Assembly: GCA_021199395.1 (NCBI GenBank)
Contig: JAJQIE010000156.1
Location: forward strand, 1 to 5,454
Source of the DNA: Lachnospiraceae bacterium
Lineage (GTDB): Bacteria; Bacillota; Clostridia; Lachnospirales; Lachnospiraceae
Direction of reading: 5' to 3'
Length of the DNA stretch: 5,454 nt
The stretch's first letter is position 1. Each line of letters starts with the position of its first letter. A model generated the notes under the pieces. The model was not told the DNA's origin, searched no databases, and worked only from the letters and a program-made list of their open reading frames with translations. This document shows, piece after piece, positions 4,335 to 5,454 of this stretch. The translations under genes and the position numbers were made by a program.

Positions 4335-5454
4335 ATGCTGTATGACGAATGGGATGTTCAGGCGGAGGCGGAAAACAGGATCCGAAACCTGATGTGGACG
4401 GTCAGCGGGGATTACGCGCTGGATACGAAGCCGGACGTAGAATCCTATGAAAAATCAAAATATGTTTCTTTGTATGACGCGGTGAAACAGGGAGCGTTTG
4501 CGCGCTTTTTTGATAAAAATGCGTTTGCGCTTTACCTTGTAAAAAAGGTGTATTGCGGTGCGGACGAGCAGCCGCTGGCAGAGCTGGCGCAGCTCTGTGT
4601 GGACGCGGCTTCCTATCCGCGTATTGCTGTGGAGCGTCCGGGAGTGCCGGAGCTTAGAGAAAAAGCGTTTTCTGATCTGCTGGATGACTCGTTCCATCGG
4701 ATGAGCCAGTCTTTGCCGGGACAGATTAAGATCGCGCTGATCAGGAGCAGCCTGTACGAGCCGGAGCCTTATGCTTCAGACTGCCCTGTGGGAGCGGGGG
4801 CAGAAAATGTACGTACGGCATCCAGTGAGGAGCGGAATAATTCCTGTATCGGGGGAAAACGGGTGCGGGAGGCCGTTGCCAGAATTCGGATGCTGGAAGC
4901 AAAATCAGGGCGTGGATGCGGCGATCAGGCGGCCGCGGATACGATGGACATCATCCGAACCGTTGATGAGCTTTATAATACCCTGATTGATAAAGGATTT
5001 GAGAGGAAGCATGGCGATCTAAAGCAGGTCCTGGACGTGACGCTGGAGGAGCTTCAGGAATATGACTGGAGTGATTTCCTGAAGGAAGAACTCTCTGAGG
5101 ATGCACTGGACGCGTATTTTAATAAGATGAATCAGGCGGTTACGACGATTCGGGAGGAGCCGGATGAGAAGCCGGAGCCGAAAAAGGCGAAGCGCAAGGT
5201 AATCGTGATCGATGAGGAAGCCGCCAGAAAGATGTATTCTTATATCGAACTGAATTTTGGCAGGTCTTATCTGACCGAACAGGAGCAAAAGCAGAAAAAC
5301 CAGCGTCTCTGTCGGGGAGCGCATGCGGATTGCAGCCTGTATTTTACGGACGGCGTCCTTGAGAATCCGGTTCTTTCCAATGCGCAGTATGTCAATGCGA
5401 GACGGCACGCGGAGAAAAACAGGGTTTATTTTCGCAACCATGCGAATATGATGG
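4335..5454 (+). CDS. NorD/CobT-like VWA-partner protein, N-terminal 373 residues (3' end missing)
   Basis: The frame stays open from ATG 4335 to the right edge. An in-frame TGA at 4320-4322 and GAGGAA at 4321-4326, eight bases before the ATG, fix the start. The visible part is cytoplasmic-looking and mostly helical: an N-terminal region with NRIRNLMWTVSGDYALD (14-30) and KQGAFARFFDKNAFALYLVKK (51-71), a less ordered section (about 141-200), helices to about 270, a charged linker with PDEKPEPKKAKRK (276-288), then YSYIELNFGRSYL (301-313) and LCRGAHADCSLYFTDG (325-340). I recall similar sequences labelled nitric oxide reductase activation protein in Lachnospiraceae, ending in a von Willebrand A domain with a metal-ion-dependent adhesion site; that part would lie outside the window, so the family call rests on this recollection and on the adjacent MoxR gene. 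C326, H330 and C333 form a possible metal-ligand cluster. It probably acts as the ATPase's adaptor to an unidentified client. Confidence 0.8.
   Translation, partial: MLYDEWDVQAEAENRIRNLMWTVSGDYALDTKPDVESYEKSKYVSLYDAVKQGAFARFFDKNAFALYLVKKVYCGADEQPLAELAQLCVDAASYPRIAVERPGVPELREKAFSDLLDDSFHRMSQSLPGQIKIALIRSSLYEPEPYASDCPVGAGAENVRTASSEERNNSCIGGKRVREAVARIRMLEAKSGRGCGDQAAADTMDIIRTVDELYNTLIDKGFERKHGDLKQVLDVTLEELQEYDWSDFLKEELSEDALDAYFNKMNQAVTTIREEPDEKPEPKKAKRKVIVIDEEAARKMYSYIELNFGRSYLTEQEQKQKNQRLCRGAHADCSLYFTDGVLENPVLSNAQYVNARRHAEKNRVYFRNHANMM

Noticed and set aside
4771..4986. Frameshift suspected in the NorD/CobT-like gene because a second frame is open here and residues about 141-200 look less ordered
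   Set aside because: The main frame is uninterrupted on both sides and resumes strongly protein-like sequence (TMDIIRTVDELYNTL), whereas the alternative frame is rich in Arg, Trp and Pro and ends in a stop. A variable linker is the simpler reading.
5019..5441. 140-codon open frame on the minus strand near the right edge
   Set aside because: It is opposite the continuous plus-strand frame from 4335, and its Leu/Arg-rich product shows no domain or credible start signal.

Overview
The window looks like a chromosomal segment from an anaerobic Clostridia-type Firmicute, most plausibly a Lachnospiraceae gut bacterium. This rests on moderate GC content, strong purine-rich GGAG-type ribosome binding sites, heavy AGA/AGG/GGA codon use, a fused coaBC, and a MoxR ATPase plus large-protein pair of a type I associate with that family. 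The assignment is inference from style and gene content, not from a database match. No RNA genes, CRISPR arrays, insertion sequences or phage genes are visible. Every gene I support is on the + strand.

Layout. (1) Positions 1-877 hold the 3' part of a very acidic, probably exported protein. A beta-rich core that looks like two OB-fold-type segments sits between two Glu/Thr-rich low-complexity stretches. A GC-rich hairpin followed by five Ts (953-982) closes this unit. (2) A histidine phosphatase gene (1034-1642) overlaps coaBC (1615-2817) by 28 nt. CoaBC is the bifunctional enzyme for two steps of coenzyme A synthesis, and the two genes are almost certainly co-transcribed. (3) A 75-residue protein of unknown function (2925-3152) starts at GTG behind a good ribosome binding site. 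It is followed by about 150 nt of non-coding DNA with several inverted repeats. (4) A MoxR/NorQ/CbbQ-type AAA+ ATPase (3302-4225) precedes a long open frame (4335 to the end). I read that frame as the N-terminal part of its partner, a NorD/CobT-like protein whose von Willebrand A domain would lie beyond the window.

How they fit together. CoaBC and the phosphatase are metabolic housekeeping. The ATPase and its partner probably form a chaperone-like remodelling or metal-insertion machine. In characterised relatives (NorQ/NorD, CbbQ/CbbO, CobS/CobT) the client is a metalloenzyme. Nothing in this window encodes such a client, so the target is open. The most rewarding leads are this orphan ATPase pair (with its unusual GKN P-loop and Cys motifs), the small protein and structured leader just upstream of it, and the extremely acidic OB-like protein.
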